Assembly (NCBI RefSeq): GCF_008629675.1
Contig: NZ_VWOX01000017.1
Coordinates: 1-64,000 of the forward strand
From: Roseiconus nitratireducens
GTDB lineage: Bacteria; Planctomycetota; Planctomycetia; Pirellulales; Pirellulaceae
Length of the DNA stretch: 64,000 bases
Direction: 5' to 3'
Position 1 is the first letter of the stretch. The number at the start of each line of letters is the position of its first letter. This document shows, piece by piece, positions 16,789 to 25,736 of the stretch. Made by a program: the position numbers and the translations under genes. Under the pieces are notes generated by a model. That model did not search any database. It saw nothing but the letters and a program-made list of their open reading frames with translations, and was not told the origin of the DNA.

Positions 16789-18609
16789 TCACGCCGTGGT
16801 GGTCGCCATTTCTCGAAGGCTTTCGTCGCTGGACCGCCGAACGAAATCGACAAAGGGTTCATCCGGGGAGCGCGTTTCCAGGTACCCGCCGATCAGCGCT
16901 GCCACCAGCGGCGGAACCGCGTCGAAGGCGACCGATTGAAAGATTTCCCGGCCAATTCCCTGGCGATCTCCCCAGCCGCCGCCCAACACGATGTGATACC
17001 CATCGACGGTATCTTCGCCCTGTTCCACTTTGCAGGCGATCAATCCGATATCGCCGATGTAGTGCTGGGCGCAACTGTGGTGGCAGCCCGTGAAATGGAT
17101 GTTGATGGGAAGATCCAAATCGAACTGGTCTTCCAAGTGTTTCGCCAGCGTCATCGCATTGGCTTTCGTGTCGGCGCCCGCATACTTGCATCCGGCGCTG
17201 CCGGTGCAGGCAACCAATCCGGCCCGAAAATTGGTTGCCCTCCAGTGCAATCCGCAACCTTCGATCCTGGACTTGATCGCCTCCAAATCGTCGGTGCGGA
17301 GATGCGGCAGGATCAGGTTCTGCCACACGGTCAATCGGACTTCACCCTGGCCGTATTCATCCGCAAGAGCTGCAATTTCGCGGGCCTGGCTGGCGGTCAT
17401 CCGGCCAACGGGCAAGACGATTCCGACATAGTGTCGATCCGCCTGGCGTTGCCGGTGAAAATCAACATGCGCCAGGCGGTTTTCGTGGTGCGGCAAAGTC
17501 ACTCTTGAGGCGTCGATGCGTCGCAACGGACGGCCCCATTCTTCTTCCACGGCAGTCAGGAATTTGTCGAATCCCCAATCGTCCAACACGTACTTCAGAC
17601 GCGCCTTGTTTCGATCGGTCCGATCACCATGCTGGATAAAAACACGAACGATGGCGCCGGCGACTTCAACACATTCGTCTCCGGTCAACAGCACCCCGGT
17701 ATCTCGGGCAAAATCTTTGTGTCCGGTGATGCCTCCCAGCGTCAGCTGAAAATACACGCCCGCAGGCAGGGATTCGTCGGCATGTTCATCGCTGACCTCC
17801 ACCGCTCGGAATCCGATGTCGTTGGTGTCTTCCAAAGCAGCGATCTGGCCGCCACCATCGAACGCGATGTTGAACTTTCGCGGCAGCCCGTACATTTCGC
17901 GGTGGTTCAAGATGTAGTGGTGCATGCGTTTGGCCAGCGGGATGGTTTCCACCAGTTCGTCCGGGTCGATCCCGGACAAACAGCTGGCGGTACAATTGCG
18001 AATGTTGTCGCCGCCGCTGCCCAGGCTGATCAGGTCCAAGTCGCGGATCCCGTACAACACCCGTCGTGCGCCGTCGTCCGGAATCTCCCGCAGTTGGAGG
18101 TTGGCCCGCGTGGTCACGTCGATGTAACCGCCCGCCCCGGTTTCCGACAGGTCCGCCAGGCCGCGTAATTGCCAGCTCCGCAGCATGCCTCCGGGGATCC
18201 GCAGCCGCATCATGTAGGCGTTTTGATTGGGCGCGACGTAGAACATCCCGTGGAACTTGTGCAGAAACACATCGGTCCCTTTCGGGAATTCGCCGGCGTC
18301 GCTGCGGGCGATGATCTCGTCCCACATGTCCAGCGGGTTCTTGTCCGCTTTGGCCTGCTCTTCCTTGGAGAGCTTTCCGCCGTTCTGCTTGACCTTCTGC
18401 TGCGCGATCCGAGCAAACCGGTCGGGACCCGCGGCGACCGCATTGCCATCCAGGCTGACGCCGTTGGCGTCCAGCGAGATCGTCGCGCCGTTGGAGACGC
18501 TATTGGACAGGACCGGCAGTTTGCTAACCGCCCGGGCGACGTCGGAGCCCATGGTGAAACCGGCCAGGTATTGCTTCTGTGCTTCGGTGAAAGGGTCGGA
18601 ATTGGACAT
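16789..18609 (-). CDS. nirA: Assimilatory nitrite (sulfite-type) reductase NirA
   Basis: A 606-residue siroheme/[4Fe-4S] enzyme that reduces nitrite to ammonium with six electrons in the cytoplasm. Two ferredoxin-like halves are visible, and the cluster/siroheme ligands lie in the C-terminal part (ACTGSAGCKYAG and FTGCHHSCAQH). A paralogous sulfite reductase function cannot be fully excluded, but the nitrate context favours nitrite. An N-terminal extension of about 90 residues begins with DPFTEAQKQYLAGF, a motif shared with the neighbouring flavoprotein. Start 18609 is an ATG; an upstream TTG at 18633 is less likely. narB ends 20 bp upstream, so they are co-transcribed. Confidence 0.93.
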   Translation of the reverse strand: MSNSDPFTEAQKQYLAGFTMGSDVARAVSKLPVLSNSVSNGATISLDANGVSLDGNAVAAGPDRFARIAQQKVKQNGGKLSKEEQAKADKNPLDMWDEIIARSDAGEFPKGTDVFLHKFHGMFYVAPNQNAYMMRLRIPGGMLRSWQLRGLADLSETGAGGYIDVTTRANLQLREIPDDGARRVLYGIRDLDLISLGSGGDNIRNCTASCLSGIDPDELVETIPLAKRMHHYILNHREMYGLPRKFNIAFDGGGQIAALEDTNDIGFRAVEVSDEHADESLPAGVYFQLTLGGITGHKDFARDTGVLLTGDECVEVAGAIVRVFIQHGDRTDRNKARLKYVLDDWGFDKFLTAVEEEWGRPLRRIDASRVTLPHHENRLAHVDFHRQRQADRHYVGIVLPVGRMTASQAREIAALADEYGQGEVRLTVWQNLILPHLRTDDLEAIKSRIEGCGLHWRATNFRAGLVACTGSAGCKYAGADTKANAMTLAKHLEDQFDLDLPINIHFTGCHHSCAQHYIGDIGLIACKVEQGEDTVDGYHIVLGGGWGDRQGIGREIFQSVAFDAVPPLVAALIGGYLETRSPDEPFVDFVRRSSDESLREMATTTA

Positions 18610-18629
18610 CAGGCTGAATCCGAAAAAGA

Positions 18630-20921
18630 TCAAAGTTGGGAGTCGTCAATCGCCGGGCGGATTGACACGGCGCAGTCCTTGTAGCTGGGCTGCCTGCTGT
18701 GCGGATCGAAATGTGAAAGGGTCAGACGGTTGGTTTCTTCGTAGTGCATCGGAAGAAACGCGTGCCCGCGCGGAATCGACGGCACCAGGCAAGCAGACGC
18801 GGTCGCCGATCCGCGGCGCGAACGCAGAGCCAGCAGTTCGCCATTGCTGACGCCCATCTCCCGAGCATCGGCGGGATTGATTTCCACGTAGGGACGGTTG
18901 GGATACAGTTGGCGCAACACGGGGCTCTTCTCCGTTCGTGTTTGCGTGTGCCATTGGCTAACCGTGCCGCGTCCCGTCATCAACCAGAACGGGAATCGAT
19001 CACACACCGGCTCCGGGATCGGTGTGATTTCGTCAAAGACCAATCGGGCACGGCGGTCGGAATGAAAAAAGTGGCCGTCGCCAAACAGTCGCCTTTGCTG
19101 TTCCGGCTGTCCTCGGTTTGCACCTGCGTTGGCGTCGGCCTCCGTCCAAGGCCACTGGATGCCGCCGCACGCGTCGATCTGGCGATAGCCGCCGATTCCG
19201 GAAATGTCGCAGGGGCGTCCCGCGCTCAAACGCTGCATGATCTGGAACACAGCCTCGGGATGTGTCCAGTCGGAAAACAGGTCGCCGACGCCCCAGTATT
19301 TGGCGATGCCACGAAAGATCTGAAAATCAGCCAGTGCTTCGCCCGGTGCGTGACTCACCTTTTTCAACAGCCCGTATCGACGTTCGCTGTTGATGAACGT
19401 GCCCTCTTTCTCACCCCACCCGGCCGCCGGCAAAACCAAATCCGCGTGCCGGGCCGTGTGTGCCGTGTGATACATGTCTTGAACGACAAGAAAGTCCAAC
19501 CGATCCAGCAGCTCTCGCGCATCTTCCTGGTCGATCCAACTGTGCGCCGGGTTGGTGGCGATGACCCACAGCCCACGAATCTCCCCCCGCCGAATCCCCT
19601 CAAAAATCTGGTCATAGGACCAGCTGTCTAGCGTCGGAATACGATCGACGTCGATTCCCAGAATGTCGGCGACATCCTGACGATCGGATTCGCTCTGGAA
19701 CTTGCGATGCCCCAGCAGATTGGTCGTGTTGCTCCACAACCGGGATCCCATCGCATTGCACTGGCCGGTGATGCTGTTGGCTCCCGTTCCCGGACGGCCG
19801 ATGTTTCCGGTGATCAGCGCGATGTTGATGATCGCTTGAGCCGTCCGGACGCCTTCGTAGCTTTGGTTGACCCCCATGGTCCACCACAGCGAGACCGCTT
19901 TTCCGTCCGCGATCTTGCGCGCGACACGGCGAATCTGATCGGCGTCCAAACCCGCCCGTGCGGCGACCTGATCGACGGGATACCGCCGGACATGCTCGCG
20001 AAGCGGATCGAACCCGGTGGTGTGCTCGGCGATAAAGTTTTCGTCGATCCAGTCGTTTTCGATCAATTCGTTGGTGATCGCGTACAACAATTGCAAATCA
20101 TGCTTGGGGCGGATCTGCAAGTGTTCGGTGGCGGACATCGCCGTTTCGGTCCGCCGCGGATCGACCACGATGATTTCCGGTTGGTTCCGGTTGCGGAGCA
20201 CGCGCTCCCACATGATCGGATGTCCCACGCAAGGGTTGGCACCGATGAACACCAGGCAGTCACTTTGTTCAAAATCGTCGTAGGTGTACGGCGGCGCATC
20301 GAATCCGAAGGATTCCTTGTAGGCCGTGACGGCCGTCGCCATGCACTGACGTGTGTTGCCGTCACCGTGGACGATGCCCATTCCGAATTTCGCCAAAGCC
20401 CCCAAAAACGTCATTTCTTCGCAAGGGATCTGGCCGGTGGAAACGAAGGCAACCGAGTCCGCGCCGTGTTTCGCTTGGATATCCTGGAATTCGTGGCAGA
20501 ACGTCCGAAAGGCTTCATCCCAGGAAACCGGTTGGAGGGCGCCGTCACGTTGCCGCAACAATGGCTGCGTTGCCCGCTGGTCGCTGTCCAGGATTCGCAA
20601 CGCTTCCCAGCCCTTGGGGCAGGCCATTCCAAGATTGACCGGGTAAGCGGTTTCCGGCGTCAAACCGACCGCTTTGCCGTCACGGATGTGCAGACGCAGC
20701 CCGCAACCGGTCGCGCAAAATCCACAGGTTGCGGTGGTGGTCGCGTCCGCCTGCATCGAACCGTGGGTCATGCCCAGCCCGTGTTCTCCCGGGTGAAGCA
20801 GCAGTTCCCGCGTCATCTTTCCCTCGCGCCGCTGCAGGATCTGCGGCAGCTGGAACGATGTCGCAGCATCCTTGCGGCTGGTCAAGCCTTTGCTGGGATC
20901 GGAGTTTTCGGCGATGCTCAT
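18630..20921 (-). CDS. narB: Assimilatory nitrate reductase catalytic subunit NarB
   Basis: A 763-residue molybdopterin oxidoreductase that reduces nitrate to nitrite. It binds one [4Fe-4S] cluster (C66, C69, C73, C101) and bis-MGD molybdenum. The likely Mo ligand is C193 in NTRQCMATAV, the NapA/NarB pattern. There is no twin-arginine signal, so it should be cytoplasmic. Start 20921 (MSIAENSD) is chosen; a longer frame to 21008 overlaps the upstream gene. It lies 22 bp downstream of the DmsB-DmsC fusion and 20 bp upstream of nirA. Classical NarB takes electrons from ferredoxin or flavodoxin, but the partner next door suggests quinol. Confidence 0.95.
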   Translation of the reverse strand: MSIAENSDPSKGLTSRKDAATSFQLPQILQRREGKMTRELLLHPGEHGLGMTHGSMQADATTTATCGFCATGCGLRLHIRDGKAVGLTPETAYPVNLGMACPKGWEALRILDSDQRATQPLLRQRDGALQPVSWDEAFRTFCHEFQDIQAKHGADSVAFVSTGQIPCEEMTFLGALAKFGMGIVHGDGNTRQCMATAVTAYKESFGFDAPPYTYDDFEQSDCLVFIGANPCVGHPIMWERVLRNRNQPEIIVVDPRRTETAMSATEHLQIRPKHDLQLLYAITNELIENDWIDENFIAEHTTGFDPLREHVRRYPVDQVAARAGLDADQIRRVARKIADGKAVSLWWTMGVNQSYEGVRTAQAIINIALITGNIGRPGTGANSITGQCNAMGSRLWSNTTNLLGHRKFQSESDRQDVADILGIDVDRIPTLDSWSYDQIFEGIRRGEIRGLWVIATNPAHSWIDQEDARELLDRLDFLVVQDMYHTAHTARHADLVLPAAGWGEKEGTFINSERRYGLLKKVSHAPGEALADFQIFRGIAKYWGVGDLFSDWTHPEAVFQIMQRLSAGRPCDISGIGGYRQIDACGGIQWPWTEADANAGANRGQPEQQRRLFGDGHFFHSDRRARLVFDEITPIPEPVCDRFPFWLMTGRGTVSQWHTQTRTEKSPVLRQLYPNRPYVEINPADAREMGVSNGELLALRSRRGSATASACLVPSIPRGHAFLPMHYEETNRLTLSHFDPHSRQPSYKDCAVSIRPAIDDSQL

Positions 20922-20943
20922 GGACTCGTTTCCGTGTGAAGAT

Positions 20944-22824
20944 TCAATGCAGTGTCCCTGGCATCCGGTCGTACACGACCGACATGAAGTACAGCAGACG
21001 CTCGCCAACTTCGCCCAGGATTGCCAGCACGGCCGCGATCATGCTCAACCCAACCGTCAACATGGAATCCGGCCCGCTGGCGACGACACTGACCGCCACC
21101 GCAGCGAACCCCAGTGCGGACAAAAATCCCGACGTCAGTCGGATGCGGCGGAGTGATGACAGCTGATCGGTGGTCAAACGTTTGCAACGTCGATCGTGCT
21201 GATGCTCGGCGGTCTGACTCGGTCCCAGGTGAATCGCGTATTCCCAAAGCAGCTTCCCGACCACCGCAGCGAATGCCGCCAGCGCCATGAAAGTTGTCGT
21301 CACGGCCACAGGAATCGTGCTGATGTTCAACCAGAAAGCCGCGACCAAGGTCACTGCGAGCACGACGGACAGCCCGCCGATCAGCGTGGTTCCAAAGAAC
21401 CGCGGTAAGGTTCTCGCGTGCCGCCACAGCGGACGTTTGGTGGCGATGTAAATCATCGCGCTGCAGTACAAGCCCGCCAGACCGACGGGGATGCTGGCGA
21501 AGAGCATCAATTTTGCCGCCCAGGAAGGGACAAATCGATCCGTCAGATTGGTGATCGCTTCGGGCAAATACGGTTCGGCGACCGGCAACCAAAACAGTCC
21601 CACGGCCAACGACAAGATTCCCACGTATTGACCTAAAACGACCGCTTCGCGGCTGAGCCAACTGGTCTTCAAACCCAGGAAGACTCGCCAACTTCGAAGC
21701 GGCTGCCCCAGGTGCAACGGGGCCAGGTTCAGACCGATCGCGCCGATCAGCAATGAAAGCGTCGCCACGGCCGCGGTGACCGACGTTGGCATTGGATCCC
21801 CCGCGAGCCTCAAGATGGCACTGACCGCCCTCTCGATGATCAACATGCCGACGCTGATCTGCGTCGCGATCAACAGGGCGCCGAGCGGCCAGTGGCTTTC
21901 GGCGACCTCGTCGAGCTCGTGATCCTGGGGCAACCCCAGGGATTCCATCCGGTCGCTGCGGTAAACCGTGGTCGGTCGGGTGATCGAGGACGGCGGAGCG
22001 CCCGGAGCAAGCGATGGCTCGGGAGCCACCGATGAATGATCAAGGCCGGATGGCCACTCCGCGGGATCGGAGTGATCCACAATGCGGATTCGGATCGCTT
22101 CGTTGGGACAGGACTGCACGCAGGCGGGTGCCTCTCCCACGGCCAATCGATTGTGACACATGTCGCATTTGCGGACGATGCCCAGCCGTTTACTGTACTT
22201 GGGTACTTCGTACGGACACATCATCGTGCAGTACTTGCAACCGATACACTGGTCGTCCAAGTGACGAACGATCCCGGTGACGGGGTCCTTGTCATAGGCT
22301 TTGACCGGGCAACCGTTCAGACAACCGGGATCCTCGCAGTGATGGCATGCCGTGGTGACGTGCTGGACGCCGAAGTCGTTGGTAACGGTCGGCGAGGATT
22401 TCTCTGTGGGCGGAGATTTCGGTAGGGGGACAACCGGAAGCGGCGCAGCTGAGGAAGACGGCGAGTGACCGAGTGAAACCGAGCCGACCTTTCGCCAGCT
22501 CTCGCTGTCCTCCAGCCCGTTCAGCGTGTGGCAGGCCACGACACAGGCTTTGCATCCGCTACAGGCGTCCAGGTCGACTTCAAATGCAAGTTGTTGCCCG
22601 GGGCCCGGAGCCGTGGTCGGCAGCAGCGATCGGTAGAATTTTGCCTGTGCCGGTTCCGACGATGCCTCATCGGCCGATCCTTCGTCGTGGTACAGGCTGA
22701 AGGCTTCCACCGCGGTCAACTGTTGCTGCTGTTTCAGCAATTCCTCGACCAGGTTGAATGCATGGAGCGCGGACGAACCGGAGTCAGCGGTTTGATCAGT
22801 TCGGTCGTGCGTGGTGACGGACAT
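20944..22824 (-). CDS. DmsB-DmsC fusion: four-cluster Fe-S subunit joined to a membrane quinol-oxidising subunit
   Basis: A 626-residue fusion. The N-terminal half is a DmsB/NrfC-type ferredoxin with 16 Cys in four [4Fe-4S] motifs (CSGCKACVVAC; CHHCEDPGCLNGCP; CIGCKYCTMMCP; and CDMC with a distal CVQSCP). After a Pro-rich linker the C-terminal half is a DmsC-like membrane protein of about eight helices. In DMSO reductase-type enzymes these two subunits are separate and carry electrons from menaquinol to a molybdoenzyme. It ends 22 bp before narB, so it probably anchors NarB to the membrane and supplies it with quinol electrons. A Gln-rich N-terminal tail (about residues 30-60) has no known role. 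Confidence 0.92.
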   Translation of the reverse strand: MSVTTHDRTDQTADSGSSALHAFNLVEELLKQQQQLTAVEAFSLYHDEGSADEASSEPAQAKFYRSLLPTTAPGPGQQLAFEVDLDACSGCKACVVACHTLNGLEDSESWRKVGSVSLGHSPSSSAAPLPVVPLPKSPPTEKSSPTVTNDFGVQHVTTACHHCEDPGCLNGCPVKAYDKDPVTGIVRHLDDQCIGCKYCTMMCPYEVPKYSKRLGIVRKCDMCHNRLAVGEAPACVQSCPNEAIRIRIVDHSDPAEWPSGLDHSSVAPEPSLAPGAPPSSITRPTTVYRSDRMESLGLPQDHELDEVAESHWPLGALLIATQISVGMLIIERAVSAILRLAGDPMPTSVTAAVATLSLLIGAIGLNLAPLHLGQPLRSWRVFLGLKTSWLSREAVVLGQYVGILSLAVGLFWLPVAEPYLPEAITNLTDRFVPSWAAKLMLFASIPVGLAGLYCSAMIYIATKRPLWRHARTLPRFFGTTLIGGLSVVLAVTLVAAFWLNISTIPVAVTTTFMALAAFAAVVGKLLWEYAIHLGPSQTAEHQHDRRCKRLTTDQLSSLRRIRLTSGFLSALGFAAVAVSVVASGPDSMLTVGLSMIAAVLAILGEVGERLLYFMSVVYDRMPGTLH

Positions 22825-22836
22825 CCGTTTGACTCG

Positions 22837-23730
22837 TTAGAACAGCATCGTCATGAAACTGACCAGCGACTGGCCATCAAAACGCGGAATCGCGATCCCA
22901 CAATCTGGCACGACTTGATCCTCCGGGAATTCAATCGCGTGCGTCAAAATCGTGGGTTCCACGCTCAAAACGGCGCCGCCCGCCTGGAGCAGCAGTTCAG
23001 CCCAGCCGGCATCACGTTTCATCGTCGTTCCGGGCGAAACCTGGCAGGCTGAACCCAGTTCGAAGTAACTTGCCTGTTGGAGCACGAATTCGTCATCGGA
23101 GCGACGCCATACTTCGAACCCGCGAGCGATCGGCGTGCGGTGCGCGCTCAGCAGCAACACACTGGATCGGAACTGATCGGCGATCACCGGAATGCCCACC
23201 GCGGTCTGCAGAAGGTCTGCCGACGCGCCGGCGGCTCGCAGGAACCCAGGGTGATTGCCCAGGTCGTCGTGGATCACAGCGGTCTGTTGTTCCCAAACCT
23301 GGCCGGGCAATCCGTTCCCACGCTCGAAGCGGACAAACGTGCTGACGTTCTGAAACCGTTCCATCCTCCCGTAATAGCCCGACGCCAACGCGACCTCTTC
23401 ATAGGGACCGACCGGTTCCCAGACCTCGAAAACACCGACGGGTTCTGGGTGAACGACGGCAGGCGGCGGATCATGTTTGGCTGCCAAAAGCACGAGCGAA
23501 CGTAGTTCTTGTTCACGGTAGACCGGGATCGTCAAGACCGCCGCCGTCCCGCCGGGCAGCAGGTCCGGATGTTTCTCGACCCCCGCATTTCCACTTTCGA
23601 TGGTCCGGTAGACCAGGGCGTCCAGCCGGCTGTCATCAGTCATTCCGGCGCCGCCATCATGAATTTCCAACACTTGCGCGTCGGAAAGAAAGCTGTGGTC
23701 GGGCAGTCGCAATTTGGCAACAGAAGTCAT
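22837..23730 (-). CDS. GAF-like domain protein in the nitrate operon, possible nitrate/redox sensor
   Basis: A 297-residue soluble protein with no membrane segment, HTH, kinase or AAA+ motif. It looks like two or three repeats of a GAF-like core (GTAAVLTIPVYREQELRSLVLL; QTAVGIPVIADQFRSSVLLLSA; and a shorter C-terminal one). The segment GLPGQVWEQ before the second core is typical of GAF domains. It sits 12 bp upstream of the DmsB-DmsC gene and 23 bp downstream of nrtD, clearly inside the operon. Staphylococcal NreA is a GAF protein that binds nitrate, so a nitrate-sensing role is a reasonable hypothesis. The family was not recognised with certainty. Confidence 0.65.
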   Translation of the reverse strand: MTSVAKLRLPDHSFLSDAQVLEIHDGGAGMTDDSRLDALVYRTIESGNAGVEKHPDLLPGGTAAVLTIPVYREQELRSLVLLAAKHDPPPAVVHPEPVGVFEVWEPVGPYEEVALASGYYGRMERFQNVSTFVRFERGNGLPGQVWEQQTAVIHDDLGNHPGFLRAAGASADLLQTAVGIPVIADQFRSSVLLLSAHRTPIARGFEVWRRSDDEFVLQQASYFELGSACQVSPGTTMKRDAGWAELLLQAGGAVLSVEPTILTHAIEFPEDQVVPDCGIAIPRFDGQSLVSFMTMLF

Positions 23731-23753
23731 CGTGTTCGGTTCGTGGGAAACGG

Positions 23754-24641
23754 CTAGGCGGTGGGGGAAAGTGCGTCGACCGGCTGTTGATCAGATGCCG
23801 CGGGCGCCGGAGGGTCTCCGGAAGCCTTCTTGGCCTCGTGCTTGGCCGCGTCGGCAAGCAATTTCTTGTGATCCTGTTCTTCCAGGAAACCGATCATGTC
23901 ACCGCGGAGGTCGTAGTAGGACGGATGTTCCAACACCTCGGTGCGATGACGTGGCCGATCAAACGGGATCTCAAAGATCTTCCCGACCCGCGCCCGTGGA
24001 CCGTTGGTCATCATCACGACGCGATCGCTCATGAACAGCGCTTCGTCCACGTCGTGAGTGATCATCAACGTGGTCACCTGATCCTGCACCAAGATCTCCA
24101 GCAGCACCTCCTGCAACTCCATCCGCGTCAGTGAATCGAGCATCCCGAACGGCTCATCCAGCAGCAACATCTTCGGCCGCAAGGCAAACGCCCTGGCGAT
24201 TCCTACACGCTGCTGCATTCCCTGGCTGAGATCCGCGGCTCGCGTATTCAAGCTGTTGCCCAATCCGACCAGCGTCAGGTAGTACGCCGCCATGTCGCGT
24301 CGATCGCTCTTGCGGGCATGCGGGTAGACCTGATCCACGCCCAACAGGACGTTGTCCATGGCGGTCATCCAGGGCATCAGACAGGGCGACTGGAAGACGA
24401 CGCCGCGATCTGGCCCCGGACCGTCAATCTCTTTGTTGGCAACCACCACACCGCCGGTGGTGATCGGATTCAAACCAGCAACCATCGTCAACACGGTGCT
24501 CTTTCCACATCCGCTGTGGCCCAGCAGGCAAACGTATTCCCCCTGCTCCATGTTCAAATTGAACTCTTCAACGATGATCGCCGGCCCGTTGGGCGTGTCA
24601 TACGTCTTTCCCAAATTGAACATTTCGATGTAGCCAGCCAT
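23754..24641 (-). CDS. nrtD: Nitrate ABC transporter ATP-binding protein NrtD
   Basis: A 295-residue ABC ATPase of the nitrate/sulfonate/taurine group. It has Walker A GHSGCGKST, Q-loop VFQSPCLMPWMT, signature LSQGMQQRVGIARA, Walker B MLLLDEPFGMLD and the switch His (MITHDVDEALFM). A C-terminal tail of about 40 residues rich in Ala, Pro and Lys is not conserved. It pairs with NrtC to power the NrtB permease. It lies 60 bp downstream of nrtC. Assignment to C or D is by gene order. Confidence 0.9.
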   Translation of the reverse strand: MAGYIEMFNLGKTYDTPNGPAIIVEEFNLNMEQGEYVCLLGHSGCGKSTVLTMVAGLNPITTGGVVVANKEIDGPGPDRGVVFQSPCLMPWMTAMDNVLLGVDQVYPHARKSDRRDMAAYYLTLVGLGNSLNTRAADLSQGMQQRVGIARAFALRPKMLLLDEPFGMLDSLTRMELQEVLLEILVQDQVTTLMITHDVDEALFMSDRVVMMTNGPRARVGKIFEIPFDRPRHRTEVLEHPSYYDLRGDMIGFLEEQDHKKLLADAAKHEAKKASGDPPAPAASDQQPVDALSPTA

Positions 24642-24701
24642 GCCGTCACCGTTCCCGTCGAAGTTGTGTGTTGTCGTTCGTGCGAATCATCGTTTTTTGA
24701 A

Positions 24702-25670
24702 TCAAACCGGCGAATTCAGGATCGCGCGGCGGGGGCCTCCCAGGTCGGCGGGGCGAATATCCGGACGCTTGATGCTTGCCGTTTGTCCCCCGGATTGATC
24801 GCGACGTGACTTCTGACGAACGGCCACCAAGTAGTTGGTCACGGCGTTGCGTAGTTGCTTGAACCGTTCGTTGTGATTCAATTCCGTCTTGTCACGCGGA
24901 CGATCCAGGCCGACCGTGAACGCCGGACCGAGACTCGCACGCGGCCCAGGATTCAGCGGAGCGATTCGGTCGGCCACCAAGATTGCCTCGTCGACGTCGT
25001 TGGTGATCATCAGGCAGGTTTGCCGCTCCTCCTCCCAAATCTTCAGGATCTCGTCCTGCATCACGCTGCGGGTCAACGCATCGAGTGCCGACAACGGTTC
25101 GTCAAGCAGCAGAACCTTCGGTTTCATCGCCAAAGTTCTCGCCAGTGAAACCCGCTGCCGCATGCCCCCGGAAAGTTCGTGCGGCCGGCGATGGACGGCG
25201 TGCGAAAGCCCCACCATTTCCACGAACTTGTCGACATGTTCGCGACGCGCCGCCCGGCTCCAGCTGCGAAAAACGCGGTCCACCGACAAAGCGATGTTGC
25301 CCCGCACGGTCAGCCATGGCAGCAGGGAATAGTTTTGAAAGACCAGGCCACGCTGAGGACTCGGGCCAGTGATCGGCTTTCCGTCCATCATGATTTCGCC
25401 TTCGTCGGGGCGAATCAGTCCCGCCAGCAGTTGCGTCAGTGTCGTCTTGCCGCTTCCTGAAAAACCCACGACGGCAAGGAACTCACCCTCACGCAGATTC
25501 AGGTTGATTCCGGTCAACACTTCGTTGCGGGTGACGCCACTGCCGTACCCTTTGCTGACGTTGCGAAGCGTGATGATCGGCTGCGGCGCGGAGGTCCGAG
25601 CCGGTGCGTGCTGACTGGCCTCAGACGCTATCAACGACGGAGCGGCTTCGGCACTGGCGATGGCATTCAT
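24702..25670 (-). CDS. nrtC: Nitrate ABC transporter ATP-binding protein NrtC
   Basis: A 322-residue ABC ATPase with Walker A GFSGSGKTT, Q-loop VFQNYSLLPWLTV, signature LSGGMRQRVSLART and Walker B VLLLDEPLSALD. The switch position reads MITNDVDEA, with Asn where His is normal. If real, this site would hydrolyse ATP poorly, giving an asymmetric ATPase pair with NrtD. Unlike cyanobacterial NrtC, it lacks a C-terminal NrtA-like regulatory domain. A 30-residue Ala/Ser-rich N-terminal tail precedes the domain. Confidence 0.9.
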   Translation of the reverse strand: MNAIASAEAAPSLIASEASQHAPARTSAPQPIITLRNVSKGYGSGVTRNEVLTGINLNLREGEFLAVVGFSGSGKTTLTQLLAGLIRPDEGEIMMDGKPITGPSPQRGLVFQNYSLLPWLTVRGNIALSVDRVFRSWSRAARREHVDKFVEMVGLSHAVHRRPHELSGGMRQRVSLARTLAMKPKVLLLDEPLSALDALTRSVMQDEILKIWEEERQTCLMITNDVDEAILVADRIAPLNPGPRASLGPAFTVGLDRPRDKTELNHNERFKQLRNAVTNYLVAVRQKSRRDQSGGQTASIKRPDIRPADLGGPRRAILNSPV

Positions 25671-25736
25671 GTCGTGTTTCCTGTGATTGATTCCGTGGTG
25701 CGTGCCGACGCATCGAATGGCGGCGGACCGAACCGA

